A DNA stretch of 64,000 nucleotides from Methylophilus sp. (GCA_030696695.1 JAUYRP010000002.1:248001-312000), one strand, 5' to 3'. Shown: positions 18,293 through 28,874, counted from the first letter of the stretch. Notes: generated by a model not told the origin, from the letters alone. Made by a program: numbers and translations.

Positions 18293-19405
18293 ATGTTAAA
18301 AGTAGGGTTCGTAGGCTGGCGTGGAATGGTGGGTTCGGTGCTCATGCAACGCATGATGCAAGAAAATGATTTTGCTGATATTGAGCCTCAATTTTTTACA
18401 ACATCACAAACTGGTGGTGCTGCACCTAGCATTGGTAAAGATTCCCCTGCATTAAAAGATGCGAAGAATATCACTGAGTTAAAAGTGATGGATGTTATTG
18501 TTTCCTGCCAAGGTGGTGACTACACCTCAGAGATATTCCCGCAATTGCGAAGCGCTGGTTGGAATGGCCATTGGATTGATGCAGCCTCTACCTTACGTAT
18601 GGAAAAAGACGCGGTCATTATTTTAGATCCCGTGAATATGGACGTCATTCAGGATTCGCTACAAACTGGTGGTAAAAACTGGATCGGTGGCAATTGCACG
18701 GTATCATTGATGCTCATGGCTTTACACGGTTTGTTCAAAGCTGATTTAGTCGAGTGGGCAACTTCCATGACCTATCAGGCGGCTTCGGGTGCAGGTGCAC
18801 AAAATATGCGCGAACTGATCAAGCAGATGGGTGTAGTGAATCAATCGGTGAGTCAGTTGTTAGCTGACCCCGCGTCTGCCATTTTAGATATTGACAAAAC
18901 AGTGGCAGATACCATTCGCTCAGATGCCTATCCAACGCCGCATTTTGGTGTGCCTTTGGCAGGTAGTCTTATCCCTTGGATTGATAAAGACTTAGGCAAC
19001 GGACAAAGCAAAGAAGAGTGGAAGGGTGGCGTTGAAACAAATAAAATTCTTGGTCGTGAAACTAGCCCGATTATAATCGACGGTTTGTGCGTGCGCATTG
19101 GTGCCATGCGTTGCCATTCTCAAGCCTTGACCATTAAATTAAGAAAAGACGTCCCATTAGACGAAATTCAGCAAATGTTGGCAGAGGCGAACCAGTGGGC
19201 CAAAGTGATACCGAATGAGCGTGAGACTAGCATGCGCGCACTGACTCCAGCCGCCGTGACTGGAACCTTAACCACGCCTGTAGGGCGTTTGCGCAAATTG
19301 GCCATGGGCAATGATTACTTGTCTGCGTTCACTGTGGGCGACCAATTGCTGTGGGGTGCAGCAGAACCTCTGAGACGCATGTTGCGAATATTGGTTACGC
19401 AGTAA
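18293..19405 (+). CDS. asd: Aspartate-semialdehyde dehydrogenase
   Basis: Reduces aspartyl phosphate to the semialdehyde for lysine, threonine, methionine and diaminopimelate synthesis. 370 residues, the Gram-negative long form; [17 protein letters not shown] is the NADP loop, and the catalytic cysteine is C135 in [18 protein letters not shown] precedes the ATG. The leuB-asd-fimV adjacency is common in beta- and gammaproteobacteria. Confidence 0.96.
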   Translation: MLKVGFVGWRGMVGSVLMQRMMQENDFADIEPQFFTTSQTGGAAPSIGKDSPALKDAKNITELKVMDVIVSCQGGDYTSEIFPQLRSAGWNGHWIDAASTLRMEKDAVIILDPVNMDVIQDSLQTGGKNWIGGNCTVSLMLMALHGLFKADLVEWATSMTYQAASGAGAQNMRELIKQMGVVNQSVSQLLADPASAILDIDKTVADTIRSDAYPTPHFGVPLAGSLIPWIDKDLGNGQSKEEWKGGVETNKILGRETSPIIIDGLCVRIGAMRCHSQALTIKLRKDVPLDEIQQMLAEANQWAKVIPNERETSMRALTPAAVTGTLTTPVGRLRKLAMGNDYLSAFTVGDQLLWGAAEPLRRMLRILVTQ

Positions 19406-19473
19406 CGCGCGTTTCGTCTCAGAGTTTCGTTGTGAAAATGACACAGCTAGTTTGAAACAAATACATAGCATGT

Positions 19474-19486
19474 GAACATAATGTTC
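19474..19486. promoter_or_regulatory. Palindrome upstream of fimV
   Basis: GAACAT-A-ATGTTC is a perfect inverted repeat in the 106-base gap between asd and fimV, about 75 bases before the probable fimV start. It overlaps a second short repeat, CATAA/TTATG. It could be an operator, but no regulator is named by the sequence. Confidence 0.25.
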
Positions 19487-19562
19487 GTTATGAGCTTGCA
19501 ACTCTAACTATTTGATGTTATTTTTGTTCTTGCAGAAATTATGTGAAAACAAGGGTGGGATA

Positions 19563-22421
19563 GTGCATAGTCCAAAATTAAAACATTTAGCGCTTGCCTT
19601 ATGTCTAGCATTTCTTCCTTCTTCAGTGCTTGCCGCTGGGTTGGGTAAGTTAAATGTGATGTCTGGGTTGGGTGAACCGTTAAAAGCCGATATTGAATTA
19701 CTTTCAGTAACACCCGAAGAGCTCTCCAGTATCAGTGCTTCGATTGCCTCAACAGAAGCCTATGCAAATCAAGGCATTGAAAAGCCAGCATCACATAACG
19801 ACATCAAGATACAAGTCACCAAAAATGCACGCGGCGCACCAGTGCTCAAACTGAACAGTGCGCAGCCAATTACAGATGCATTTTTAGATATGTTAATACA
19901 AGTAGATTGGTCTTCTGGACGCCTACTTCGTGAATACACTTTATTACTAGATCCACCTGGTTACAGCAGTGAAAGCGCAGCGAGCACATCTCAACTGCCT
20001 GCATCTGGCGCTACTGCTAAAACGTTAGAAAATCCCTCAAATACCACCTCAACTTCATCAGTTGGCAGAAATGGATCTGCATCATCCAGTAATGGAGCAA
20101 CCAAATCAAAGAAGCCTAATGTAGTGAAACCTGAAGCAGTTCAGGCTGATGAAAGCACTACTGTAGAAACATACCTAGAGGAGGGTCAAGAGTACACCAC
20201 CGAAAAAGGCGACACGCTTGCCAAGATCGCGCAGGAAATGAAGCCTGATGGCGTAAGCTTGGAGCAAATGCTGGTTGGATTGTATCAAGCGAATCCTAAG
20301 GCGTTTGACGGTAAAAATATGAACCGCCTGAAGGTAGGGCAGATAATTCGTGCGCCTAGTGCTGAGTCATTAGAATCTACAACAAGAAAGTCAGCAGCTA
20401 AAGAAGTGCGCGTGCACAGTGCTAACTGGAATGAATATAAAAATAAGTTGGCAGGAATTGTCGCTGATAGTCAAGGTACAGAAGATGCGTCACCTACCCA
20501 GTCAAGTAGTGGTAAGGTCATGGCCGCTGAGGATAAGGCAGCAGCAACTGCTAGTGGTCCAAGGGATGTAGTGAAGCTATCGGGTGCTGACGCAAGCGCT
20601 AACGGTAAGGGTGATAAAGCATTACAAGAGAAATTGATTGCTTTGCAGGAAGAAGCAATTGCAAAAGAAGGTGCATTAAAAGAAGCACAAGGTCGTACTG
20701 CTGATTTGGAAAAACAAATCGAAGATATGAAAAAACTCATGGCGCTAAAAAGTGATGCCATGGCAAAAATCCAAAGCGATGCCGCTAGTCAGAGTAACGC
20801 TGATGCTGCTAACTTACCGTCACAGGATGGCGTCATACAGCCACCTGCATCTGCACTGCCTACTGAAACCAATCCAACTTTAGAGCAACCTGCGCCAGCG
20901 GCAGATGTGACTCCGCCAGCTGCAGAGCACACAGAGGTTAAATCAAAACCAATTGCTACGCCAGCACCTGCGCCGATGCAAGTGGAGCAGCCAGGCTTGC
21001 TTGATGGTATCGCCCAAAACATGGATTTAAACACTTTGGGTTTTGCTGGTGGTGGTCTAGCGTTATTAGGCGCGGGTTGGCTATACCTAAGAAATAAACG
21101 CAAAAAGAATCTTACTAGTTTTGAAGAAGGCATCATGACTTCAGGTGGTCTCAAAGCTAACACAGTGTTTGGCAATACTGCAGGTGGCACGGTGGACACT
21201 GGGGACACATCATTCTTGACTGATTTCTCACAAAGTACATCAGGCGGGATGATAGATTCGCATGATGTAGATCCTATTGCTGAAGCTGAAGTGTATATGG
21301 CTTATGGCCGTGATGCGCAAGCAGAAGAGATACTCAAAGATGCGATTGTAAAAGAGCCTAAACGTTATGAATTGCATCTTAAATTACTAGAAATTTATCA
21401 AGCCAGTGGTAATACCTCTGCGTTTGAGACAATTTCTGGTGAGTTGTACACCACACTAGGGGCAACTGATCCAGTCTGGGCAAAAGTAGCGCAGCTTGGC
21501 ATTAAAATGGACCCAGACAATCCATTGTACAAAGTTGAAGCCCAACAGGAAGTAGATGTAGCAGAGGGAGACATATCTGCTCAGGAAGATGCCAAAGATG
21601 ACTTTTTTGCTAGTTTTGGTGAAGAACCTAAAGATAATGACATAGTTGAATCATTCGATCAGTTCTCAAATGAGGACAAACTGGATTTAGCATCAAACAG
21701 CACTACCATCAGTAACGCAACCGAGCCAAATCCATTTGATTTAGATCTTGGCGCACTTGATTTCGATATGGATACTCCAGCAGAAAAGCAAGCTGATGAC
21801 ACCCTTGAGTTTGCTGAGGAAGAGGCACCTTTAGAGCCAATCGATACGTCGCGCTCGGAAGATGCAGAATCATTCTCCATTGATAGCGAAACAGCGGATT
21901 TCAATCTAGCTGCTGAATCTATCTCGCTAGATGCTGAAGAAAATGACGCAAGCTTTACATTGAACGAAGAGAGTGAAGTGAAGTCACTCGATGTGCCTAC
22001 AATAGACTTCCCCAACTATAATGCGGAGCCTGACAAGGTCGAGCCAGTAATCAGCGTGAGTGAAGCCAGCTTACCGGATGTCGTTGAGTCAACACAGGAT
22101 GAATTGCCAGACTTTAAGATTGATTTGGAAGAAACATCAGCAGATGAAGAGCCAAGCGATTTAGGCATTAGCATGGCAGAAGCACCTAATTTTGATTTAA
22201 CCGATATCAATTTAGATCTTAATGACTATTCTGCAGATACTGCCAGTTCTGGACCATCAGTAGGGGAACCAGAGGAAGTTGAGACTAAGCTGGACTTGGT
22301 GATGGCCTATTTGGATATGGAGGATAAAATTGGCGCTAAAGAGTTGCTAGAAGAGGTGCTGAAAGAGGGTGGCGAAAATCAACGTAAACGTGCTTCTGAA
22401 ATATTAGAAAAGATAGGTTAG
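19563..22421 (+). CDS. fimV: FimV-like pilus assembly / polar landmark protein
   Basis: A 952-residue inner membrane protein. In order: signal peptide ending SSVLA, the periplasmic FimV N-terminal domain (LGKLNVMSGLGEPLKADIEL), a LysM peptidoglycan-binding domain near residues 205-260, a coiled coil about 335-410, one membrane helix near 500-520, a TPR-like stretch, a long acidic cytoplasmic region, and the FimV C-terminal helical motif. FimV supports type IV pili and polar localisation. The frame is open from an ATG at 19512 with no ribosome site; GTG at 19563 gives a proper signal peptide and follows AAGGGTGGG, though with short spacing. Confidence 0.87.
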   Translation: MHSPKLKHLALALCLAFLPSSVLAAGLGKLNVMSGLGEPLKADIELLSVTPEELSSISASIASTEAYANQGIEKPASHNDIKIQVTKNARGAPVLKLNSAQPITDAFLDMLIQVDWSSGRLLREYTLLLDPPGYSSESAASTSQLPASGATAKTLENPSNTTSTSSVGRNGSASSSNGATKSKKPNVVKPEAVQADESTTVETYLEEGQEYTTEKGDTLAKIAQEMKPDGVSLEQMLVGLYQANPKAFDGKNMNRLKVGQIIRAPSAESLESTTRKSAAKEVRVHSANWNEYKNKLAGIVADSQGTEDASPTQSSSGKVMAAEDKAAATASGPRDVVKLSGADASANGKGDKALQEKLIALQEEAIAKEGALKEAQGRTADLEKQIEDMKKLMALKSDAMAKIQSDAASQSNADAANLPSQDGVIQPPASALPTETNPTLEQPAPAADVTPPAAEHTEVKSKPIATPAPAPMQVEQPGLLDGIAQNMDLNTLGFAGGGLALLGAGWLYLRNKRKKNLTSFEEGIMTSGGLKANTVFGNTAGGTVDTGDTSFLTDFSQSTSGGMIDSHDVDPIAEAEVYMAYGRDAQAEEILKDAIVKEPKRYELHLKLLEIYQASGNTSAFETISGELYTTLGATDPVWAKVAQLGIKMDPDNPLYKVEAQQEVDVAEGDISAQEDAKDDFFASFGEEPKDNDIVESFDQFSNEDKLDLASNSTTISNATEPNPFDLDLGALDFDMDTPAEKQADDTLEFAEEEAPLEPIDTSRSEDAESFSIDSETADFNLAAESISLDAEENDASFTLNEESEVKSLDVPTIDFPNYNAEPDKVEPVISVSEASLPDVVESTQDELPDFKIDLEETSADEEPSDLGISMAEAPNFDLTDINLDLNDYSADTASSGPSVGEPEEVETKLDLVMAYLDMEDKIGAKELLEEVLKEGGENQRKRASEILEKIG

Positions 22422-22440
22422 TAGGTTTGAAACCACAAAA

Positions 22441-22466
22441 AAGCCGACATGATGTCGGCTTTTTTA
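22441..22466 (+). terminator. Rho-independent terminator after fimV
   Basis: AAGCCGACA (22441-22449), loop TGA, TGTCGGCTT (22453-22461), followed by a T run. It ends the fimV transcript just before the promoter-like box of the EcfT-like gene. Confidence 0.92.
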
Positions 22467-22491
22467 TTAATGCTTAATCTGGCGCGCTGGG

Positions 22492-22497
22492 TATAAT
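22492..22497 (+). promoter_or_regulatory. TATAAT -10 box directly before the EcfT-like gene
   Basis: A perfect TATAAT ends 5 bases before the ATG at 22503, so transcription would begin at or next to the start codon and give a leaderless or nearly leaderless message. No convincing -35 box was seen at 16-18 bases. Confidence 0.5.
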
Positions 22498-22502
22498 GCG
22501 CT

Positions 22503-23129
22503 ATGCATGTCATTGTTAAATTGTTATGTTTGGTGTGGCTGGCTATTTTGCTCACCACTTTATATGCATCCCAACTCGTTTGGTTAGTGATTGCGCTTCT
22601 TTTAATCTCAGTCAGTGTGAATCAGTCTGCTTTACTGAATATGTTACGTCGCGTCAGGTGGTTATTGATCGTGCTGGTATTGGTTTATGCTTTTGCTACG
22701 CCTGGCGAATATATACAAGTTTGGCGCTTGCAAATAAAGCCCACGTATGAGGGGGTAACACTCGGACTCACGCATGCGCTCAATATTGTATCAATGCTTG
22801 CTGCCCTGTCGTTAGTGCTGGCTACGACAAGCAGATCTAACCTCATCGGTGGTATTTACCAGTTGCTTAAGCCATTGAAATATTTGGGCCTTGATGCGGA
22901 AAAATTTGCGGTGCGTATATGGCTGACGTTAGATTATGCAGAGGCACGTCAATCATTTACCCTTCAACATTTAAAAGCATTTAGTTTGGATCAGGCTTTG
23001 GAGGCACACCTGTCAGAAAGTCAGTCATCGCCTGACCAAATTGCCATTGAAGTGTACCCGTTTAAAATATTCGATTGGATAGTAAGTGTATTGATTGTGC
23101 TGGGTCTTACATGGTTAATGGTGAAATAA
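22503..23129 (+). CDS. EcfT/CbiQ-like transmembrane protein
   Basis: A 208-residue membrane protein with hydrophobic segments at about 5-40, 50-68, 88-108 and 185-205, resembling the T component (CbiQ family) of energy-coupling-factor transporters. The usual ATPase and substrate-binding partners are not in the window, so a transport role is uncertain. Its TAA overlaps the truA ATG by one base. No Shine-Dalgarno is present before the ATG; a TATAAT lies immediately upstream. Confidence 0.65.
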   Translation: MHVIVKLLCLVWLAILLTTLYASQLVWLVIALLLISVSVNQSALLNMLRRVRWLLIVLVLVYAFATPGEYIQVWRLQIKPTYEGVTLGLTHALNIVSMLAALSLVLATTSRSNLIGGIYQLLKPLKYLGLDAEKFAVRIWLTLDYAEARQSFTLQHLKAFSLDQALEAHLSESQSSPDQIAIEVYPFKIFDWIVSVLIVLGLTWLMVK

Positions 23130-23908
23130 TGCGAGTAGCACTTGGGCTTGAGTATAACGGCAAGGATTTTTGTGGGTGGCAAAGTCAACCTAATGGACTA
23201 GGTGTGCAGGACGCGTTGGAAAATGCTATTCAGAAAATTGCAATTGAACCAGTACGTGTGCATGCAGCAGGTAGAACCGACACTGGAGTGCATGCCTTGA
23301 TGCAGGTGGTGCATTTTGAAACGACGGTGTCAAGGCCCATTACCGCATGGGTAAGAGGGGTGAATGTTCATCTGCCTAGTGCTATACGCGTGTTATGGGC
23401 GCACATGGTTGGAGAAGATTTTCATGCACGTTTCTCCGCATTGCAACGCAGTTACCAGTACGTGTTGCTAAATCAACCGCAGTCTTCAGCAATTCAATTT
23501 GATAGAGTCGGTTGGTATCATCTTCCATTAGTCCTTGCACCTATGCAACAGGCTGTCGCATATTTGCAGGGCGAGCATGATTTTAGTGCGTTTCGCGCCA
23601 GTGAATGCCAAGCTAAATCGCCAGTAAGGCATATGTCTGTCGCAGAAGTAAAGCAAGTGGGTGATTATTTTATATTTGATTTTTCTGCCAATGCCTTCTT
23701 GCAACATCAGGTGCGTAATATGGTGGGTGCACTTATTTATGTTGGGGTTGGCAAGCAGCCACCTGAATCTATACAAGCACTATTAAATCAAGGCGACAGA
23801 ACACAATCTCCACCCACATTCTCACCAAATGGTTTGTATTTGAGCGGCGTGAGCTACGGTACTCAATGGGGTTTGCCAAACACACAGAAGCAACTAACGC
23901 TCATTTAA
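23129..23908 (+). CDS. truA: tRNA pseudouridine synthase A
   Basis: Modifies U38-U40 in the tRNA anticodon arm. A 259-residue protein with the catalytic aspartate D51 in AAGRTDTGVHA, YQYVLLN and FLQHQVRNMVG motifs, all typical of TruA. The frame is open further upstream (to 23075) inside the EcfT-like gene; ATG 23129, forming a TAATG junction, gives the conserved N-terminus MRVALGLEYNG. Confidence 0.96.
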   Translation: MRVALGLEYNGKDFCGWQSQPNGLGVQDALENAIQKIAIEPVRVHAAGRTDTGVHALMQVVHFETTVSRPITAWVRGVNVHLPSAIRVLWAHMVGEDFHARFSALQRSYQYVLLNQPQSSAIQFDRVGWYHLPLVLAPMQQAVAYLQGEHDFSAFRASECQAKSPVRHMSVAEVKQVGDYFIFDFSANAFLQHQVRNMVGALIYVGVGKQPPESIQALLNQGDRTQSPPTFSPNGLYLSGVSYGTQWGLPNTQKQLTLI

Positions 23909-23981
23909 GTGTTCAAAAGCTGTGACTTATACGATGCTTTAAGTTAATCTTTTAATCTATTTATCTATCCTGAGATTTGAA

Positions 23982-24605
23982 TTGCGAACTCGAGTCAAAA
24001 TATGTGGTATTACCCGGCCAGAAGATGCTGTCGCTGCTGTGAGGCATGGTGCAGATGCTATTGGTCTAGTGTTTTACGGGCCAAGCCCAAGAAATGTCAG
24101 CATTGAAATGGCCGCTGAAATTGTGTCTGCTTTGCCTCCTTTTGTGAGTAAAGTAGGCTTGTTTGTGAATGCGTCAGCCAGTGAAATTGAAACTGTGTTG
24201 AGGCGAGTCAGTCTGGATTGTTTACAGTTTCATGGTGATGAGTCTGCAACTGATTGCGCGCAAATTAATCTACCTTATTACAAAGCAATACGCGTCAAAG
24301 ACGACACAAATTTGCTACAATACGCGTCTTATTATGAGCAGGCAAAAGCCTTGCTTTTAGATACCTATTCGGAAGCATCTGTTGGAGGCACAGGCCAAGT
24401 GTTCGATTGGAAGTTGATTCCAGAAGATCTTGGTAAACCGCTTATCCTAGCGGGGGGGCTAACAGCACAAAATGTGGCAGCTGCAATATGCCAAGTAAGG
24501 CCTTATGCCGTAGATGTGAGCGGTGGCGTCGAGGCAAGTAAAGGCATTAAAGATGAAATTAAAATCGCTTCATTCATGCGTGAAGTCGATCAATTAAGAA
24601 GTTAG
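23982..24605 (+). CDS. trpF: Phosphoribosylanthranilate isomerase
   Basis: Third committed step of tryptophan synthesis, an Amadori rearrangement. A 207-residue (beta/alpha)8 barrel with the general-base cysteine in VKICGIT near residue 8, the catalytic aspartate in LLLDTYSEASVGGTGQVFDW, and the phosphate site YAVDVSGGVEASKGIKD. The only plausible start is TTG at 23982, without a clear ribosome site, suggesting low initiation efficiency. trpB begins 15 bases downstream. Confidence 0.95.
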   Translation: MRTRVKICGITRPEDAVAAVRHGADAIGLVFYGPSPRNVSIEMAAEIVSALPPFVSKVGLFVNASASEIETVLRRVSLDCLQFHGDESATDCAQINLPYYKAIRVKDDTNLLQYASYYEQAKALLLDTYSEASVGGTGQVFDWKLIPEDLGKPLILAGGLTAQNVAAAICQVRPYAVDVSGGVEASKGIKDEIKIASFMREVDQLRS

Positions 24606-24620
24606 ATTTGGAGCTAAATC

Positions 24621-25823
24621 ATGCAAGTGTATGACATGCCAGATGCACGTGGGCATTTTGGTCAATTTGGCGGTATTTTCGTCGCAGAAACTTTGGTTGA
24701 AGCGCTTGAAGAGTTGCGCTTGATGTATGAAAAATACCGTCATGACCCAGAATTCTTGGCTGAATTTGCTTATGATCTTAAGCATTTTGTGGGTCGCCCA
24801 AGTCCTATCTACCATGCAAAAAGATTGTCCGATAAAATCGGTGGTGCGCAGATTTATCTCAAGCGTGAAGACTTAAATCACACCGGTGCACACAAGGTCA
24901 ATAATACGATAGGTCAGGCACTGCTAGCCAAGCGTATGGGTAAGCCACGTGTGATTGCAGAGACAGGTGCAGGTCAACATGGTGTAGCTACTGCTACTAT
25001 TGCTGCGCGTTTGGGTTTGGAATGTGTTGTCTATATGGGGTCAGAAGACGTGAAGCGTCAGGCACCCAATGTGTTCAGAATGAAGCTGCTAGGTGCAACT
25101 GTAGTACCAGTAGAAAGTGGTTCAAAGACGCTTAAAGATGCATTGAACGAAGCAATGCGTGACTGGGTAACGAATATATCAAACACTTTTTATATCATCG
25201 GTACCGTAGCTGGACCGCATCCTTATCCAATGATGGTACGTGATTTTCAAGCAGTCATTGGAGTAGAAGCTAAGCGCCAAATGCAGGAAATGATCGGCCG
25301 TCAGCCTGACGCTGTTGTGGCATGTGTAGGTGGCGGCTCCAATGCGATGGGTATTTTTTACCCATATATTGATGTACCAAATGTGCGCTTAATCGGTGTG
25401 GAAGCTGCAGGCCATGGCATAGAGACAGGTATGCATGCTGCGCCGCTTACTGCGAATAGTCCCGTTGGTGTTCTGCATGGCAATCGTACCTATTTGATGC
25501 AAGATACTGATGGCAATATTATCGAAACACACTCTGTGTCGGCAGGGTTAGATTACCCAGGGGTAGGGCCAGAGCATGCTTGGTTAAAAGATATCAAGCG
25601 TGCAGAATACGTAGCAATTACAGACGATGAAGCCATGGCTGCATTCCATAATTTATGTCGTACTGAAGGGATTATTCCTGCCCTTGAATCAAGCCATGCG
25701 CTGGCGCATGCAGAGAAGATGGCTAAAACCATGTCGAGAGACCAAGTGATTTTAGTCAATCTGTCTGGACGCGGTGATAAAGACATCAATACCGTTGCAA
25801 AACTCTCTAACATTACACTTTAA
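24621..25823 (+). CDS. trpB: Tryptophan synthase beta chain
   Basis: Condenses indole with serine using PLP. 400 residues; PLP lysine K92 in HTGAHKVNN, the [12 protein letters not shown] substrate loop, and the phosphate-binding [14 protein letters not shown] stands before the ATG. Arranged trpF-trpB-trpA with very short gaps, so the complex is made from one message; trpE, trpD and trpC are elsewhere. Confidence 0.97.
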   Translation: MQVYDMPDARGHFGQFGGIFVAETLVEALEELRLMYEKYRHDPEFLAEFAYDLKHFVGRPSPIYHAKRLSDKIGGAQIYLKREDLNHTGAHKVNNTIGQALLAKRMGKPRVIAETGAGQHGVATATIAARLGLECVVYMGSEDVKRQAPNVFRMKLLGATVVPVESGSKTLKDALNEAMRDWVTNISNTFYIIGTVAGPHPYPMMVRDFQAVIGVEAKRQMQEMIGRQPDAVVACVGGGSNAMGIFYPYIDVPNVRLIGVEAAGHGIETGMHAAPLTANSPVGVLHGNRTYLMQDTDGNIIETHSVSAGLDYPGVGPEHAWLKDIKRAEYVAITDDEAMAAFHNLCRTEGIIPALESSHALAHAEKMAKTMSRDQVILVNLSGRGDKDINTVAKLSNITL

Positions 25824-25828
25824 GCCTC

Positions 25829-26629
25829 ATGTCACGTATTCAATCTACCTTTAACACACTTAAATCCCAACACAAAAAAGCCTTAGTACCCTATATCACA
25901 GCTGGTGACCCGCATCCAAAATGGACAGTGCCATTGATGCATGCGATGGTAAAGCATGGCGCGGATATGATTGAATTGGGTGTGCCATTTTCAGATCCCA
26001 TGGCAGATGGACCTGTGATTCAGCGTGCAAGTGAGCGCGCTTTAGTACATAAAGTGGGTTTACGTAAAGTGTTAGAAATGGTGGCTGAATTTAGAAAAGA
26101 TGACCAAGCCACACCCGTAGTGCTCATGGGCTATGCTAATCCAATTGAGGCGATGGGTATTGCGCAATTTACAGAGTTATCTAAACAATCTGGTGTAGAT
26201 GGCGTGTTGACTGTGGACTACCCACCAGAAGAATGCGCTAAATTTACTACTGCTTTAGCAGCGGCAGACATCGACAGTATCTTTTTGTTATCTCCAACGA
26301 CCGAGCCCGCAAGAACCGATTTAATTGTGCAGCAAGCCACAGGCTTTTTGTATTACGTTTCACTTAAGGGCGTGACTGGTGCAGCTAATTTAGATATTGA
26401 AGAAGTGAAAAAGCGTGTGAAAGAAATTAAAGCTAAAACTGATTTGCCAGTTGGGGTGGGTTTTGGCGTAAAAGATGCTGCAACAGCAAGCTCTGTTGCA
26501 GCCATTGCAGATGCTGTTGTGGTTGGCAGTAGAACAGTGCTTACGATAGAAGCATCAACAGAAGAGAATTTAATTGAGAATGTTTCGGCGTTAATAAAAG
26601 AGTTGCGTTCAGCTATTGACGCGTCTTAA
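25829..26629 (+). CDS. trpA: Tryptophan synthase alpha chain
   Basis: Splits indole-3-glycerol phosphate to give indole for TrpB. A 266-residue TIM barrel whose catalytic residues E49 and D60 fall in MIELGVPFSDPMADGP, at the standard numbering. It starts 5 bases after trpB and is followed by accD after 31 bases. Confidence 0.97.
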   Translation: MSRIQSTFNTLKSQHKKALVPYITAGDPHPKWTVPLMHAMVKHGADMIELGVPFSDPMADGPVIQRASERALVHKVGLRKVLEMVAEFRKDDQATPVVLMGYANPIEAMGIAQFTELSKQSGVDGVLTVDYPPEECAKFTTALAAADIDSIFLLSPTTEPARTDLIVQQATGFLYYVSLKGVTGAANLDIEEVKKRVKEIKAKTDLPVGVGFGVKDAATASSVAAIADAVVVGSRTVLTIEASTEENLIENVSALIKELRSAIDAS

Positions 26630-26660
26630 ATTGATAACGATAAATCCTTTGGAGTAGCCC

Positions 26661-27527
26661 ATGAGTTGGTTAGACAAAATACCGCAGAAAGTCAAACGTG
26701 CTGTTGGTTCAGTACAAAAACGCAATGTGCCAGAAGGCTTATGGAGTAAATGCGACTCATGCCAAACAGTACTATATCGCTCAGATTTAGAGAGTAATGC
26801 TGAAGTATGTCCAAAATGTGGGCACCATAACCGAGTAGGTGCGCGAGCTAGATTGAACGCGTTATTAGACCCTGAAAATCGCGTTGAAGTGGGCGAAGAA
26901 GTGAGTCCAGTGGATGCGTTGAAATTTAAAGATAGCAAGACCTATGCTGATCGCATGAAATTGGCGCAAAAAGAAGTGGGCGAAAAAGATGCGCTGATTG
27001 TAATGAAGGGTGCCATATTAGGTTTGCCAGTGGTAGTGGCGGTATTTGAATTTAAATTTATGGGTGGCTCTATGGGCGCTGTAGTAGGCGAGCGCTTCGT
27101 ACGTGGTGTACAGGCTGCGATTGCGCAAAAATCCCCGTTTATTTGTGTTTCAGCCAGTGGTGGTGCACGCATGCAAGAAGGACTGTTGTCGCTGATGCAA
27201 ATGGCAAAAACCAGTGCCGCGCTTACCAAGTTATCAGAAGCAGGTATGCCTTATGTTTCCATCTTGACGGACCCAACCATGGGTGGCGTCTCTGCCAGCT
27301 TTGCCATGCTGGGTGATATTATTATTGCTGAACCGAATGCACTGATTGGTTTTGCTGGCCCTCGCGTCATTGAGCAAACTGTTCGCGAAACACTACCAGA
27401 AGGCTTCCAACGTGCAGAGTTCTTGCTCGCGCACGGTGCGATTGATTTAATCATGGACCGTCGAGAAATGCGCCAAAGGCTCTTTAGTATGTTATCCAGT
27501 CTACTCAAAATCTCTAAAGCTGCTTAA
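26661..27527 (+). CDS. accD: Acetyl-CoA carboxylase carboxyltransferase beta subunit
   Basis: Half of the carboxyltransferase that makes malonyl-CoA. A 288-residue protein with the zinc ribbon C31-x2-C34, C50-x2-C53 and the crotonase-type core ([34 protein letters not shown]). GGAG lies 7 bases before the ATG. The trpA-accD-folC order is the common proteobacterial arrangement. Confidence 0.97.
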   Translation: MSWLDKIPQKVKRAVGSVQKRNVPEGLWSKCDSCQTVLYRSDLESNAEVCPKCGHHNRVGARARLNALLDPENRVEVGEEVSPVDALKFKDSKTYADRMKLAQKEVGEKDALIVMKGAILGLPVVVAVFEFKFMGGSMGAVVGERFVRGVQAAIAQKSPFICVSASGGARMQEGLLSLMQMAKTSAALTKLSEAGMPYVSILTDPTMGGVSASFAMLGDIIIAEPNALIGFAGPRVIEQTVRETLPEGFQRAEFLLAHGAIDLIMDRREMRQRLFSMLSSLLKISKAA

Positions 27528-27541
27528 ATCAAGTAGGTTTT

Positions 27542-28852
27542 GTGACTGCGAATATTACCAAGCCGCAATCTGTAGATGAATGGCTTGCGTACATCGAGGC
27601 GCTTCACCCTAAAGCAATCGAGATGGGTTTGGAGCGCGTTTCTGATGTTGCCAAACGCCTTGCCTTGTTTGAGCAATATACACGCCCAACCATCATCACC
27701 ATAGCCGGTACCAACGGTAAAGGTTCTACTTGTGCCATGCTTGAACGTATTTACAACGAGGCAGGTTATCGCGTTGGTTGCTACACATCACCGCATTTAT
27801 TGCGATATCAAGAACGCGTGCGCGTGCAATGTAGTGAAGTTTCGGACCAAGCGCTTTGTAACGCTTTTGATGCCGTTGAGTCTGCCAGAGAGGCGGTAGA
27901 GCTTACCTATTTTGAGATGGGTACCTTGGCTGCACTTTGGCACTTTTCTCAACAGCCATTAGACATTTTGGTGCTCGAAGTCGGATTGGGTGGGCGTCTG
28001 GACGCAGTGAATATTCTGGATGCGGATTGCGCAATTGTCACGAATGTGGATTTAGATCACATGGACTATCTGGGTGATACGCGTGAAAAGATTGGGTTGG
28101 AAAAAGCTGGCGTATATCGTCCTAATCAGATTGCAATTTGCGGTGATCGTGATCCACCACAAAGTTTGGTTGAATTTGCGCACAAGCTAGGCGCAGATTT
28201 AAGCTGTATTCAGCAGGCATACAGCGTGAAGGTGGAAGAAGAGGGATGGTGCTATCATGACAGTAAAGGGTCGCTGCGCTTTCCGGAGTTGTCTCTGAAG
28301 GGCGCCTTTCAAAGAGATAACGCTGCGACAGTTGTTTACGCAATACGAGCATTATCCAATGTGTTGCCAATCACTGATGCTGTAATGCAGCGCGTATTGC
28401 CGCAAGTTAAACTTACTGGACGTTTCCAATACCTACATCACAGTCCAGATGTGATAGTAGATGTGGCGCATAACCCTCAGGCAGCGCACTCTCTCTCAGA
28501 GAATCTAGAAGAGTTGCAACAACATATGCCAAATACTGGTCGTTTGATTGCAGTTTTCGCCATGCTTGCCGATAAAGATATTAGCGCAGTGGTACATATT
28601 TTAAAGCATCAAATAGATGTGTGGCACGTTGCAGAAATTAGCCATCCACGAGCTGCTAAGTTGGATGATTTGCTGCAGATATTACATGAAACAAAAGTGG
28701 AATCGCCTATACAGGCACATGCAGACATTGCATCAGCATTATTAGTTGCATTTAAAACTATGACAAAAAATGATAAAATCATCGTATTCGGTTCTTTTTT
28801 TACTGTGGCTGCAGCGCTTGATCATTGGTGTCCACAGTATCTTCAATCATGA
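27542..28852 (+). CDS. folC: Folylpolyglutamate / dihydrofolate synthase
   Basis: Adds glutamate to dihydropteroate and to folates. A Mur-ligase-family protein of 436 residues; the P-loop GTNGKGST is at 56-63, VGLGGRLDAVNILD follows, and the C-terminal domain contains VIVDVAHNPQAA. The start is GTG at 27542, close behind accD (14 bases), with only a weak AGG. It precedes a SPOR-domain protein, as in many relatives. Confidence 0.95.
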   Translation: MTANITKPQSVDEWLAYIEALHPKAIEMGLERVSDVAKRLALFEQYTRPTIITIAGTNGKGSTCAMLERIYNEAGYRVGCYTSPHLLRYQERVRVQCSEVSDQALCNAFDAVESAREAVELTYFEMGTLAALWHFSQQPLDILVLEVGLGGRLDAVNILDADCAIVTNVDLDHMDYLGDTREKIGLEKAGVYRPNQIAICGDRDPPQSLVEFAHKLGADLSCIQQAYSVKVEEEGWCYHDSKGSLRFPELSLKGAFQRDNAATVVYAIRALSNVLPITDAVMQRVLPQVKLTGRFQYLHHSPDVIVDVAHNPQAAHSLSENLEELQQHMPNTGRLIAVFAMLADKDISAVVHILKHQIDVWHVAEISHPRAAKLDDLLQILHETKVESPIQAHADIASALLVAFKTMTKNDKIIVFGSFFTVAAALDHWCPQYLQS

Positions 28853-28874
28853 GTAATTTAAGATAAGGCTTTAC

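Noticed and set aside
19474-19486. GAACATAATGTTC as a LexA box
   Set aside because: The spacing between half sites is five, not the four of Gram-positive LexA boxes, and proteobacterial LexA uses a CTGT-N8-ACAG type site; fimV is not an SOS gene.
20789-21208. 139-codon open frame on the minus strand inside fimV
   Set aside because: It lies opposite the low-complexity linker and membrane region of fimV; its serine-, alanine- and proline-rich composition mirrors the sense strand and it has no ribosome site.
21659-22015. 118-codon minus-strand frame in fimV
   Set aside because: Arises from the acidic repeats of FimV; serine-rich shadow translation.
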